From contig DAOWFB010000046.1 of the NCBI GenBank assembly GCA_030638205.1, forward strand, positions 1 through 19,593: a stretch of DNA of 19,593 nt. Reading direction: 5' to 3'. The DNA comes from Thalassospiraceae bacterium. GTDB lineage: Bacteria; Pseudomonadota; Alphaproteobacteria; Rhodospirillales; Magnetovibrionaceae. Below are positions 6,079 to 13,614 of the stretch, one piece after another. Both the position numbers and the translations under genes were made by a program. Below the pieces are notes generated by a model. It saw only the letters and a list, made by a program, of their open reading frames with translations. It did no database searches and had not been told where the DNA came from. Position 1 is the stretch's first letter, and the number at the start of each line of letters is the position of its first letter.

Positions 6079-8611
6079 TAATTCGAGCTTAATGCTGGCA
6101 TGGAACATAGCCAGACGAGAAATGCGTTCAGGCCTAAAGGGCTTTCGTATTTTTCTGGCCTGCATTGCCTTGGGCGTTGGTGCCATTGCCGCCGTGGGAT
6201 CGTTAAATTATTCGGTCAAGGCCGGGCTTGATTCAGATGCAAGGCGTTTGCTGGGTGGTGATTTTGATTTTCGCAATCAACACCGTGAAGCCAGCAGCAC
6301 CGCCGCCACATACCTAAAAAATAATTCTACCGCCATTTCAAAAACTATTGAAATGAAGGCCATGGCCCAAACTGATGATAATCGCACGTTAATCGAGCTA
6401 AAGGCGGTTGATGCGGCATATCCATTGGTAAGTGCGTTAAAGTTTTCTCCGCCTGATGCGGATAAACAAGGCATCCATAAATTGTTGGCTAAAAATAACA
6501 ACCAATTCGGCGCGGCAGCCGATGGCGGGTTATTGTTAAAACTGGGGCTAAAGGTCGGCGATGAAGTGCGCGTCGGCGACGCAAAATTTATTATTCGGGC
6601 CGCAATCGAACACGAGCCCGACCGGGTTGCCACGGTTATAAATTTTGGCCCTAGGCTTATGATCTCCATGGACGCGTTGGCGCTGACCAAACTGGTTCAA
6701 CCGGGCAGCCAAATCCATTACCACACCCGCATATTGCTGGGTGCAGGCGTGGACGGAAAATCATTTATTGAAAAGGTCGAACAAAAATTTCCCGATGCCG
6801 GTTGGCGCATACGTGGGTTAGATAAAGCGGCCCCCGGGCTAGAACGGTTTACCGAACGCTTTGCGCTTTTCCTTGGCTTTGCCGGAATGACTGCATTGTT
6901 AGTTGGTGGATTTGGTGTTTTTGGCGCGGTTGAAAGCTATCTGGAAACCAAACTTGAAACCATTGCCACGCTAAAATGTCTGGGTGCATCGGGCGGATTG
7001 GTATTTCGAGCATATTTTTTACAGGTGCTGGCATTAGGGGCGGTCGGGATTGTTATTGGTCTGGCTCTGGGCGCGCTATTGCCATTAATAGGAATCGAGC
7101 TAGTAAAAGATTATCTGCCCATGGCACCCAAGGCCGGAATTTATTTTGTGCCATTATTACAAGCAGCCATTTTTGGGGTTTTAGTTGCCATAACCTTTGC
7201 CCTATGGCCGCTAGCGGTAGCACGGGAAACACCAGCGGCAAATCTTTTCAGAACAATGGTTGTGCAAAATAGCCATAAACCAAAACGCATTTATGTAATT
7301 GCCTTTGTCGCAGGGCTGGTATTAATGGCCGGGTTAGTAATTTTATGGTCGGTTGAGCGTAATTTTGCTTACTGGTTTATTGGTGTTTCTGCATTAACAA
7401 TTTTTGCCCTACGCTTTAGTGGCAAAGCGGTTGTTCGTATTGCAAAAAAAATTCCCCGATCAAAAAATGCAATTGTCAGATTAGTAATTGCCAACCTGCA
7501 CCGTCCCGGTAATTCAACCGTGCGTGTTGTAACTGCATTGGGTGTCGGGCTTTCGGTTTTGGTTGGTATTGCGCTTATTCAAGGGAACCTTTCCAACCAG
7601 ATTAATGAACAAATACCCGAACGTGCACCGGCATTTTTCTTTATTGATATTCAATCATCGCAAGTTGAAAAGTTTGATCAAACACTAAATTCCATCGATG
7701 GAACATCGGGTTTGCGCCGAATGCCGTCCATGCGTGGACGCATTGTAAAAATAAACGGCGTACCGGTCGAAGATGCAGAAATTGCATCCAACGTCCGCTG
7801 GGCGGTACGCGGTGATCGCGCCCTTACATATTCAGCCAAGCCCACAGAAGGAACTGAAATTATAAAAGGTAGCTGGTGGAGTGATAATTATTCTGGCCCA
7901 CCGATAATTTCATTTGATGCGGGCGTTGCCCGTGGCTTTGGCGTAGATGTGGGCGATACCTTAACGTTAAATGTATTAGGCCGTGAAATTACCGCCGAAA
8001 TTGCATCGCTACGCAAAATTGATTGGCGTACATTGCGTTTTGATTTTGCAATTATATTTGCGCCGGTAACATTGGAAAATGCACCACAAACCCATATTGC
8101 CGCCGTTGCTGCACCCGAAAAAATAGAACCTGAAATTGAAAAAAAAATAACAGATGCCTTTCCCAACATATCAACCTTGCGTGTGCGTGATGCATTAGAG
8201 GCCGCCAACAATATGCTTGCCGGTATCAGCCAGGCAATTCAGGGAACCGCATCTGTTACTATTTTGGCAGGAATAATTGTTTTGGCAGGAACCATTGCCG
8301 CAGGTAACGCCAAGCGGGTTTACGATTCGGTTGTGTTCAAAGTACTGGGTGCCACCCGCACGCAAATATTGGGCGCGTTTGTTGCCGAATACGCTTTCTT
8401 GGGTCTTCTTACCGGGATTATTGCGGTTAGCATTGGTGCGTTAATTTCGTGGGCGGTGATTACCCAACTAATGGATATGCGCTGGGTGTTTTATCCCAAT
8501 ATTGCGTTGCTAACCACAGCGGCCGGAATAGCATTTACAACCCTGTCCGGGCTGGTTGGCACTTGGGGGGCATTGGGCGAAAAAGCGGCCCGACACCTCA
8601 GAAACGAATAA
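6065..8611 (+). CDS. ybbP: FtsX-type ABC permease, YbbP-like
   Basis: An 848-residue inner-membrane protein with a duplicated FtsX/MacB architecture. One membrane span at about 28-50 is followed by a periplasmic domain. Spans near 260-285, 310-340 and 357-384, then two central hydrophobic segments and another near 490-515, lead to a second periplasmic domain and three C-terminal spans. Both FtsX cores show the conserved pattern before the coupling region: LETIATLKCLGAS in the first half and YDSVVFKVLGATR in the second. ATG 6065 is chosen because it overlaps the ATPase stop by 14 bases and starts MSTHNNSS just before the first helix; an in-frame start at 6023 would lie deep inside the ATPase gene. 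Partner of the YbbA-like ATPase; substrate unknown. Confidence 0.93.
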   Translation: MSTHNNSSLMLAWNIARREMRSGLKGFRIFLACIALGVGAIAAVGSLNYSVKAGLDSDARRLLGGDFDFRNQHREASSTAATYLKNNSTAISKTIEMKAMAQTDDNRTLIELKAVDAAYPLVSALKFSPPDADKQGIHKLLAKNNNQFGAAADGGLLLKLGLKVGDEVRVGDAKFIIRAAIEHEPDRVATVINFGPRLMISMDALALTKLVQPGSQIHYHTRILLGAGVDGKSFIEKVEQKFPDAGWRIRGLDKAAPGLERFTERFALFLGFAGMTALLVGGFGVFGAVESYLETKLETIATLKCLGASGGLVFRAYFLQVLALGAVGIVIGLALGALLPLIGIELVKDYLPMAPKAGIYFVPLLQAAIFGVLVAITFALWPLAVARETPAANLFRTMVVQNSHKPKRIYVIAFVAGLVLMAGLVILWSVERNFAYWFIGVSALTIFALRFSGKAVVRIAKKIPRSKNAIVRLVIANLHRPGNSTVRVVTALGVGLSVLVGIALIQGNLSNQINEQIPERAPAFFFIDIQSSQVEKFDQTLNSIDGTSGLRRMPSMRGRIVKINGVPVEDAEIASNVRWAVRGDRALTYSAKPTEGTEIIKGSWWSDNYSGPPIISFDAGVARGFGVDVGDTLTLNVLGREITAEIASLRKIDWRTLRFDFAIIFAPVTLENAPQTHIAAVAAPEKIEPEIEKKITDAFPNISTLRVRDALEAANNMLAGISQAIQGTASVTILAGIIVLAGTIAAGNAKRVYDSVVFKVLGATRTQILGAFVAEYAFLGLLTGIIAVSIGALISWAVITQLMDMRWVFYPNIALLTTAAGIAFTTLSGLVGTWGALGEKAARHLRNE

Positions 8612-8681
8612 AAACCGAATTATTACAATTTGAAGGCGTACAAATTACACGTTTTTTTCTGTATTATTTGGTCTGCTGCCC

Positions 8682-8711
8682 TTGTAAAGCCCCAATTTCC
8701 TGACATATTAG
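8682..8711 (+). promoter_or_regulatory. candidate promoter for the Bax-inhibitor-1 family gene
   Basis: TTGTAA (8682-8687) and TATTAG (8706-8711) with an 18-base spacer lie 48 bases upstream of the ATG at 8759, in the 147-base gap after the permease. Motif matches are partial and read by eye. Confidence 0.35.
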
Positions 8712-8758
8712 GTCTAGATATTAACAATAAGAACCAACAAACGGAGACACCTTTCCCA

Positions 8759-9484
8759 ATGGCTTTTGGTCAAGATTCTAGAACTTCACTTAACACCGGT
8801 AGCGCCACACAGGCGGGCACCGCAATTGATGCCGGGCTTCGGGCGCATATGCTTAAAGTTTATAATTACATGGCATCGGGCCTGGCCCTTACCGGCGTAG
8901 TCGCCATGGTTACCGCAAGCTCTGAAACCATGATGCAGGCCATCTTTGGCACACCGTTGCAGTGGGTAGTTATGCTGGCCCCGCTAGGGTTTGTTATGGC
9001 TTTATCGTTTGGCATTAATAAAATGAGCCTGCCCACCGTACAAGGATTGTTCTGGGCATTTGCCGGCATTATGGGCCTATCGCTGGCATCCATATTTATA
9101 ATTTACACTGGTGCGTCAATTTCTAGGGTATTTTTCATTACCGCAGGCACCTTCGCGGGCATGAGCATTTATGGCTACACCACCAAGCGTGACCTGACCG
9201 CATTTGGTTCATTCCTGATTATGGGTCTTATCGGTATTATCATTGCTTCTGTAGTAAACATATTTATGCAAAGCGCCATGATGCATTGGATAATTTCCAT
9301 CGCCGGTGTTGGCATCTTTGTTGGGTTGACCGCATATGATACCCAGAAAATAAAACTGATGTATATGGAATCCGACGGTCACGTCACCGCTGGCAAAAAA
9401 GCCATCATGGGCGCGTTGACCCTTTATCTTGATTTCATCAACCTGTTTATCATGTTGCTAAGATTATTTGGTGAACGTCGCTAA
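8759..9484 (+). CDS. Bax inhibitor-1/YccA family membrane protein
   Basis: A 241-residue polytopic protein with about seven hydrophobic spans between residues 35 and 235. The conserved C-terminal YDTQKIK of the BI-1/YccA/YetJ family is present (GLTAYDTQKIKLMY), followed by LYLDFINLFIMLLRLFG, which is highly typical of bacterial members. Members include E. coli YccA, an FtsH-interacting protein, and Bacillus YetJ, a pH-sensitive calcium leak channel; the role of alphaproteobacterial members is not well defined. ATG 8759 is chosen because GGAGA lies about 11 bases upstream and the N-terminus then matches the family's short cytoplasmic leader. A TTG at 8630 in the same frame would add a 43-residue extension that looks like intergenic DNA. 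Followed by a strong terminator. Confidence 0.93.
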   Translation: MAFGQDSRTSLNTGSATQAGTAIDAGLRAHMLKVYNYMASGLALTGVVAMVTASSETMMQAIFGTPLQWVVMLAPLGFVMALSFGINKMSLPTVQGLFWAFAGIMGLSLASIFIIYTGASISRVFFITAGTFAGMSIYGYTTKRDLTAFGSFLIMGLIGIIIASVVNIFMQSAMMHWIISIAGVGIFVGLTAYDTQKIKLMYMESDGHVTAGKKAIMGALTLYLDFINLFIMLLRLFGERR

Positions 9485-9540
9485 GCGACTATGGTCGGCG
9501 AACGCCGCTAAATCCAACAAATGCAACAGACCGAATGAAA

Positions 9541-9571
9541 GGGCCTCTCATAAATGGGAGGCTCTTTTTTT
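9541..9571 (+). terminator. intrinsic terminator after the Bax-inhibitor-1 family gene
   Basis: GGGCCTCTCAT (9541-9551) pairs with ATGGGAGGCTC (9554-9564), with G-T wobbles, then T7 at 9565-9571. It sits between convergent genes. On the minus strand the hairpin is followed by only a short TTT, so it is mainly a plus-strand terminator. Confidence 0.85.
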
Positions 9572-9574
9572 GTT

Positions 9575-10543
9575 TTAATTAACCCGGTTGGGCGGTGTGT
9601 TGCCTGCAAAAAATGCATCCAAATTATCTAGCGCCATAAAGCCCATTGCGTTTCTGGTTTCAATTGTTGCCGAACCCAAATGCGGCAATAAAAATGTGTT
9701 GGCCAGCGTGCGGTAGCCATCATTTAATTTTGGTTCGCCATCAAAAACGTCCAATCCAGCAGCCGCCACATGGCCGCTTTTAAGGGCAGCTATTAGCGCA
9801 TCGTCATCTATGACCGGCCCGCGGGCGGTGTTTACCACCACCGCACCCGGTGGCAATGTTGCAATACGTTCAGCATTTATGAATTTTTTTGTATCAGGCG
9901 TGAGGGGGCAATGAACCGATAGAACGTCAGATACTTTTAATAACCCTTCGGCAGTTTCGTGATAGACAGCACCTTGTTCAAGTTCGGGCGCAAGACGCGA
10001 ACGGTTATGATAGTGAATTTCCATTCCAAAGGCGCGTGCCCTATGGGCGGTTGCTTGACCGATACGGCCCATACCCAACACGCCAAGGCGTTTAGATTTC
10101 ATTTCGGTTCCCATTAACTGTGTGGGCGTCCAGCCGTTCCATTTATTTTCACGTATTAGCTCCATACCCTCAACCGCACGGCGCATGGCACCCAACATTA
10201 ATAACAAGGCAATGTCGGCGGTGGCATCGGTCAACACATCGGGGGTGTTGGTAACCGGGATTGATTTCGCACTAGCCGCATCAAGCGCGACATGTTCAAA
10301 GCCAACGGAAAAAGTTGCAATAATTTTTATGCTTTCATACAAACGCCCAATGGTTTCGGCATTTAACGGATCAGCCGGACTGGTAAGGATGGCATCAAAG
10401 CCTTTGCTGCCATTTATTATTTCATCGGTGCTCAACACCGTGCCTTCGACTTGCAAGTTTACGTCATAATCTTTTTTTGCGCGGCCCTCTACATCGTCGG
10501 GCAATGCACGGGTAATAAACAATTTTGGCTTTGTATCGGTCAT
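9575..10543 (-). CDS. D-isomer 2-hydroxyacid dehydrogenase (glyoxylate/hydroxypyruvate reductase-like)
   Basis: A 322-residue cytoplasmic dehydrogenase. The NAD(P)-binding motif is LGMGRIGQATAHRA (GxGxxG at 157-162). The three catalytic residues are Arg241 (VNTARGP), Glu270 (FDGEP) and His288 (LLPHLGSAT). The sequence resembles the GyaR/GhrB group, which reduces glyoxylate or hydroxypyruvate to glycolate or glycerate; HNRSRL after the beta-B strand, with Arg181 after Asn180, suggests possible NADPH preference. The start ATG has AAAGGA nine to twelve bases upstream. It lies 49 bases downstream of the J-domain protein gene on the same strand. Family is clear; the exact 2-oxoacid is inferred. 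Confidence 0.92.
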   Translation of the reverse strand: MTDTKPKLFITRALPDDVEGRAKKDYDVNLQVEGTVLSTDEIINGSKGFDAILTSPADPLNAETIGRLYESIKIIATFSVGFEHVALDAASAKSIPVTNTPDVLTDATADIALLLMLGAMRRAVEGMELIRENKWNGWTPTQLMGTEMKSKRLGVLGMGRIGQATAHRARAFGMEIHYHNRSRLAPELEQGAVYHETAEGLLKVSDVLSVHCPLTPDTKKFINAERIATLPPGAVVVNTARGPVIDDDALIAALKSGHVAAAGLDVFDGEPKLNDGYRTLANTFLLPHLGSATIETRNAMGFMALDNLDAFFAGNTPPNRVN

Positions 10544-10560
10544 GGGAGATCCTTTTGTTT

Positions 10561-10584
10561 ATTTTGGTATTTATTTTGGTATTT
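10561..10584. repeat. tandem 12-base repeat in the gap before the dehydrogenase gene
   Basis: ATTTTGGTATTT occurs twice back to back (10561-10572 and 10573-10584) and a third degenerate unit follows. It occupies most of the gap between the J-domain gene and the dehydrogenase. Probably a simple slippage repeat. Confidence 0.6.
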
Positions 10585-10592
10585 ATTTAATT

Positions 10593-11291
10593 TTATAGCC
10601 CGCCGCGACTTAATTGTTCCATGGCCGCGTTTAGCTGGCTCATTCTTTCGTGGCTACCCAGTTTACCGTCAGGATGATAAACGGTTGCAAGCCGACGAAA
10701 GCGCATACGGATTGTATTTATGTCAGGAATTAATCCCGGTGGAAAACCAAGCACATAAAGCGCCTGCTCGCGTGAATTTACCCCACCTTTCAACGGATCA
10801 AAGGTTATGGCCGTAACGACCTTTTTTAATCTGTCCAATTCATCGTGGGTATCGCGCAAAAGGGCGGTTTGGGCTTCCGCCTCCATCTCCCGGGACTGGT
10901 GCTGGGACGGGGTCTGAATTTCCATCTTCATGCGACCAAAATGAACGGCCAAGCCCAATGCCAAGGCCCGGCGTATGGTTACGCTATCAAAACCAGGGCT
11001 AAGACGGACCTGCAGCCGAGGCTTCCTTCGCCAGGGCTTACCCTTTGATTTTCCTGACTTTAATATGATCGATTCGCGATCGTCACGAGCAGGTTCGCCG
11101 GGGTCGGGGAAAGAAAAAACCACATCTTCGGGCATGGCCAAAACAATGGAGCGGGCAATATCAGCCACGTTACAGTTTTTACTTTCCGCTAGTGAAATAA
11201 CAGAATCGCGAAAACTGCTGGAACAGGGAACCGTGTAGGAGACTTTTTTTCTGGGGTCTAGAGCATGGATAGATTTTTTTGATTTTATCAT
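10593..11291 (-). CDS. J-domain protein with C-terminal DnaJ domain
   Basis: A 232-residue protein. The last 60 residues form a J-domain: EQALYVLGFPP (175-185), IRMRFRRLATVYHPDGK (194-210) with the essential HPD at 206-208, then LNAAMEQL. J-domains stimulate the ATPase of DnaK-type Hsp70 chaperones. Residues 1-165 resemble nothing I can name; they include a basic segment KSKGKPWRRKPRLQVRLSPG (81-100) and a polar helical segment (130-160). It therefore belongs to the class with the J-domain at the C-terminus and a separate, presumably targeting, N-terminal module; alphaproteobacteria often encode such short DnaJ-like proteins. No membrane span is visible. ATG 11291 lies inside a four-fold 11-base repeat, and no strong ribosome-binding site is evident. 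Confidence 0.8.
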   Translation of the reverse strand: MIKSKKSIHALDPRKKVSYTVPCSSSFRDSVISLAESKNCNVADIARSIVLAMPEDVVFSFPDPGEPARDDRESIILKSGKSKGKPWRRKPRLQVRLSPGFDSVTIRRALALGLAVHFGRMKMEIQTPSQHQSREMEAEAQTALLRDTHDELDRLKKVVTAITFDPLKGGVNSREQALYVLGFPPGLIPDINTIRMRFRRLATVYHPDGKLGSHERMSQLNAAMEQLSRGGL

Positions 11292-11331
11292 TCGTCTATC
11301 ATTCGCCTGTCACTCTCTTGTCATTCTCTGG
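11288..11331. repeat. four imperfect 11-base tandem repeats over the J-domain gene start
   Basis: TCATTCGTCTA, TCATTCGCCTG, TCACTCTCTTG and TCATTCTCTGG run from 11288 to 11331. Read on the minus strand each unit carries an A/GTGA, so several potential start and stop triplets precede the chosen ATG at 11289-11291. Confidence 0.7.
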
Positions 11332-11566
11332 CCTAATATTATTCTGATAGCGGCATTAATTTCAGAATTCTATCTGGCTTTGGGCTTTCGTCAACTGCAT
11401 TTGAAGTTTTTTTTAACCCTTTCGGGCCAAATTGCCTCTAATTTCCCCAATATCCCCTGCTTTAGTTTATGATTGTTTTAGCTAAGGCCTTTAATTGTTT
11501 GTTATTAAACAATAAAATGAGATTAAAACTTTATTAGTAGTTTCACCAATTTTCACCTAAAACCAC

Positions 11567-11627
11567 GGCCAAACCATAACACAAGGTCTTTTTGGCCCTG
11601 TTTTTTGACCATGAGAGGTCAATTTTT
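11567..11627 (+). terminator. two tandem terminator-like hairpins with no known upstream gene
   Basis: GGCCAAA (11567-11573) pairs with TTTGGCC (11591-11597) and is followed within three bases by T6. TTGACC (11605-11610) pairs with GGTCAA (11617-11622) and is followed by T5 (11623-11627). Both are oriented for a plus-strand transcript, yet no plus-strand gene lies upstream; a small RNA from 11292-11600 is one explanation. Confidence 0.4.
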
Positions 11628-11739
11628 CCTGCCTGAAGGGTAAATATATTTCAAATTTTAGTTTTTAACTGCATATGTGTTCGTTATTTTTGACCACATC
11701 CCACATATATTTTACACCCACCACCTAAGCATTTAAAAA

Positions 11740-11871
11740 TTATTTGCCTAACCACGGATAGGCCGACCAACGGCGCGGGCCGCTCGATTTATTTAACCAA
11801 GCCGGATCGGCCACAATAAAAGTTCTGTCACCCCGCACATCGGCCACAATAAAAGTTCCGTCATTACGCAT
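11740..11871 (-). CDS. possible 43-residue small protein with an internal repeat
   Basis: Reads from ATG 11869-11871 to TAA 11740-11742. The peptide begins MRNDGTFIVAD, then nearly repeats it as RGDRTFIVAD, and ends SAYPWLGK. The repeat reflects the 33-base DNA duplication. No ribosome-binding site precedes it, and no family is recognised. The CtrA-like boxes lie 28-56 bases upstream of its start. It may be a small gene, a relic, or chance. Confidence 0.2.
   Translation of the reverse strand: MRNDGTFIVADVRGDRTFIVADPAWLNKSSGPRRWSAYPWLGK
11806..11871. repeat. 33-base tandem duplication
   Basis: Units 11806-11838 and 11839-11871 share ATCGGCCACAATAAAAGTTC and GTCA, matching at 28 of 33 positions by hand count. 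The length is a multiple of three, so it duplicates 11 codons in any frame. Confidence 0.75.
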
Positions 11872-11898
11872 ATGAAGGGTGGGTGGGACAGGCCATCT

Positions 11899-11927
11899 TT
11901 AACCAAGCTTTAACCAAACATTAACCA
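11899..11927 (+). promoter_or_regulatory. CtrA-like binding array, three TTAACCA half-sites
   Basis: TTAACCA occurs at 11899-11905, 11910-11916 and 11921-11927, each exactly 11 bases apart. Adjacent pairs give TTAA-N7-TTAAC, the consensus for the alphaproteobacterial cell-cycle regulator CtrA, twice in overlap. Isolated TTAACC copies occur near 11793, 12064 and 12140. Flp pilin genes such as Caulobacter pilA are known CtrA targets, and the next plus-strand gene is a Flp pilin, though its start is 480 bases downstream. Binding is inferred. Confidence 0.45.
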
Positions 11928-12126
11928 TAGCGCCACCTTTAGGCTTTTTTCAGGCTGGGCCGAACAGTTAGGGCACGCAGGCGATCACAGGCGTAGCCAA
12001 GCCCCCGCAAGGCACAGGGCCTATGGGGCTTTCCAATTATGTTTCGATTGTAAAACAATTCTTTTAACCCATATCCGGCACAATTAGCACATGGGGGCGC
12101 ACGGGCTAATGCCCGGTTATGCTGGG

Positions 12127-12268
12127 TATTATAGCCATATTAACCATAACCATATTTTTTGCTCACCTGTCTAGGGCCACCCCAAGGTCATGGGAAAATC
12201 TAAAACATTTGGCAAAAAACCTTTAAAAAACCACCGCATGGATAGCGAAACGATTATTATAGCCATAT
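12127..12268. repeat. direct 14-base repeat upstream of the pilin gene
   Basis: TATTATAGCCATAT occurs exactly at 12127-12140 and 12255-12268, start to start 128 bases. Function unknown; possibly duplicated promoter or operator elements. Confidence 0.5.
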
Positions 12269-12404
12269 GCTATGCAGATTTAATAATCGATACGTAGACG
12301 ATTTGTTCATGTGCGTTATATCACTGGCATCGGGCCTAAGGATGGCTAGAGTTACTCCATCGGGGCCGCGCCGTAAAAAAGCGAGCGGCAGGGGGTGCAA
12401 AATA

Positions 12405-12596
12405 ATGTCTGCCTATATTAATCAGCTTTCGATCCGCGGGATTTGTTTTTTTAAATGTAAAAACGGATCAACCGCCATTGAGTATGCGCTTATTGCTTCG
12501 CTTATTGCGATGACCATAATTGGTGCGGTTGCCATGCTGGGTGGTGAACTTTCCAATAGCTTTGATGACACCGCTAATAAAGTGAAAAGTTCTTAG
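12405..12596 (+). CDS. Flp/Fap-type pilin component
   Basis: A 63-residue prepilin. A 21-residue basic, Cys-containing leader ends in CKNG; the mature part begins STAIEYALIASLIAM, with the conserved Glu26-Tyr27 at positions 5-6 after the predicted cleavage at Gly21|Ser22. This is the class-IVb Flp/Fap signature processed by a CpaA/TadV prepilin peptidase. A single hydrophobic helix (about 24-46) is followed by a short polar tail, matching the family length. The ATG at 12405 has AGGGGG about ten bases upstream; the frame is open back to 12267 but that stretch is not pilin-like. No other tad/cpa genes are in the window, so this is an orphan pilin here; the assembly machinery must be elsewhere. 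The subunit would form adhesive pili on the cell surface. Confidence 0.9.
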   Translation: MSAYINQLSIRGICFFKCKNGSTAIEYALIASLIAMTIIGAVAMLGGELSNSFDDTANKVKSS

Positions 12597-12692
12597 GGGC
12601 TTGCTTTTTTTATAAATTGAGCCGTATAGATTGGCACTTACAGTTGCGTTGGCAGCTGCACTGGTGCATCTCTGTTTTAGCCTGGATATTTT

Positions 12693-13598
12693 ATGACCTC
12701 CCCCACAAACCCTCACGCTCACGCTCTGCCCGCGCTTGCCATATTGATGATAATAATCACTGGTGGATTGTTGGCGGGCATGGACGCAACGGCCAAATAT
12801 CTTACCTTTGAAATATCGGTGTTAACCGTTCTTTGGGGTCGGTATTTTTTTCATACTCTTATTACTTTTTCTGTTTATTCGGTAAAAGAGCGAGGCTTTA
12901 ATTTTTTGCGCGCCCGAAGCCCCAAGCTACAATTAATTCGCGCCGGTGCGTTGTTTGGCGCAACATCATTTATGTATGTGGCAATTACCAAAATGCCTCT
13001 GGGTGACGCGGCAACAATTCAATTTCTTGCCCCGGTTTTAGTAACAGTAATTTCTGGAATATTTTTAGGTGAACATGTTGGGCCCAGGCGCATTGTTGCA
13101 GTGGTTATTGCGTTTATTGGTGTAATGCTGGTGGCGCGGCCCGGTTCTGGTGTGTTGGGCTGGTGGGCGCTACTACCACTAATCACCGCGTTTTTGTTAG
13201 CCATTTATATGGTAATGACAAGATTAATCCGCACCAAAGATGACCCGGCGGCAACAACGTTTTATTCAACCGCCGTGGGCGCGGTTATACTTTCAGTTGC
13301 GGTTGCATTTCAATGGCAAGACCTAAGTGCGTTTCAATGGTTGCTTATGTTTACAATGGGCGCTGCCGGTGCCATGGGACATTATCTTTTGGTAAAGGCA
13401 TTTCACAGCGCCGAAGCGTCCATGTTGGCACCATTTACCTATTCACAAGTTATTGGCGCAATCGCCTGGGGATATATTATTTTTGGCGATGTTCCCAGCA
13501 CATGGTCAACCGCCGGGGCCACACTTATTATTGGCAGCGGCGTTTATGTTTGGTGGCGGGAAGCTCAATTACATAAGGCCCACAAGGCAAAGGCCTGA
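12693..13598 (+). CDS. EamA/DMT-superfamily transporter
   Basis: A 301-residue inner-membrane protein with about ten hydrophobic segments arranged as two EamA repeats (residues about 15-150 and 155-290). The first repeat shows GMDATAKYLT and WGRYFFHT, then MPLGDAATIQFLAPVLVTVISGIFLGE; the second shows AFHSAEASMLAPFTYSQVIGAIAWGYIIFGD, the standard end-of-domain motif. Drug/metabolite transporters of this group export amino acids, metabolites or S-adenosylmethionine-like solutes; the substrate cannot be named here. The start ATG is 96 bases after the pilin stop, with a weak ribosome-binding site. It ends 16 bases before the 3' CCA of the convergent tRNA-Thr gene. Confidence 0.9.
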   Translation: MTSPTNPHAHALPALAILMIIITGGLLAGMDATAKYLTFEISVLTVLWGRYFFHTLITFSVYSVKERGFNFLRARSPKLQLIRAGALFGATSFMYVAITKMPLGDAATIQFLAPVLVTVISGIFLGEHVGPRRIVAVVIAFIGVMLVARPGSGVLGWWALLPLITAFLLAIYMVMTRLIRTKDDPAATTFYSTAVGAVILSVAVAFQWQDLSAFQWLLMFTMGAAGAMGHYLLVKAFHSAEASMLAPFTYSQVIGAIAWGYIIFGDVPSTWSTAGATLIIGSGVYVWWREAQLHKAHKAKA

Positions 13599-13614
13599 GA
13601 CACCTGAAAAAAAA

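Larger units (their letters stand above)
11292..12404. other. 1.1-kb region without a convincing gene
   Basis: This is the longest gene-free stretch. The left half (to about 11740) is AT-rich, with an 11-base repeat at the J-domain gene start and two hairpins followed by T-runs at 11567-11627. The middle has a 33-base tandem repeat (11806-11871), a triple TTAACCA array (11899-11927) and a more GC-rich patch (about 11940-12130). The right half, leading to the pilin gene, has a duplicated 14-mer. It could hold a small RNA, a long pilin leader, or decayed genes. No tRNA, rRNA, transposase or CRISPR is visible. Confidence 0.6.

Noticed and set aside
8630..8758. 43-residue extension of the Bax-inhibitor-1 family protein from TTG 8630
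   Set aside because: The ATG at 8759 has GGAGA upstream and fits the family; the extension overlaps the likely promoter.
11939..12139. 66-codon open frame on the minus strand with Cys-rich CANC and a basic C-terminus
   Set aside because: No ATG or GTG start, no ribosome-binding site and no recognised family. An open frame of this length is expected by chance in a GC-richer patch when all frames are scanned.
12267..12404. N-terminal extension of the pilin to 12267
   Set aside because: Flp prepilins have short leaders; the ATG at 12405 has a good ribosome-binding site and gives the normal 63-residue length.
11292..12404. Replication origin, suggested by CtrA-like boxes, repeats and AT-rich DNA
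   Set aside because: No cluster of DnaA boxes (TTATNCACA) was seen and neighbouring genes are not those usually beside alphaproteobacterial origins.
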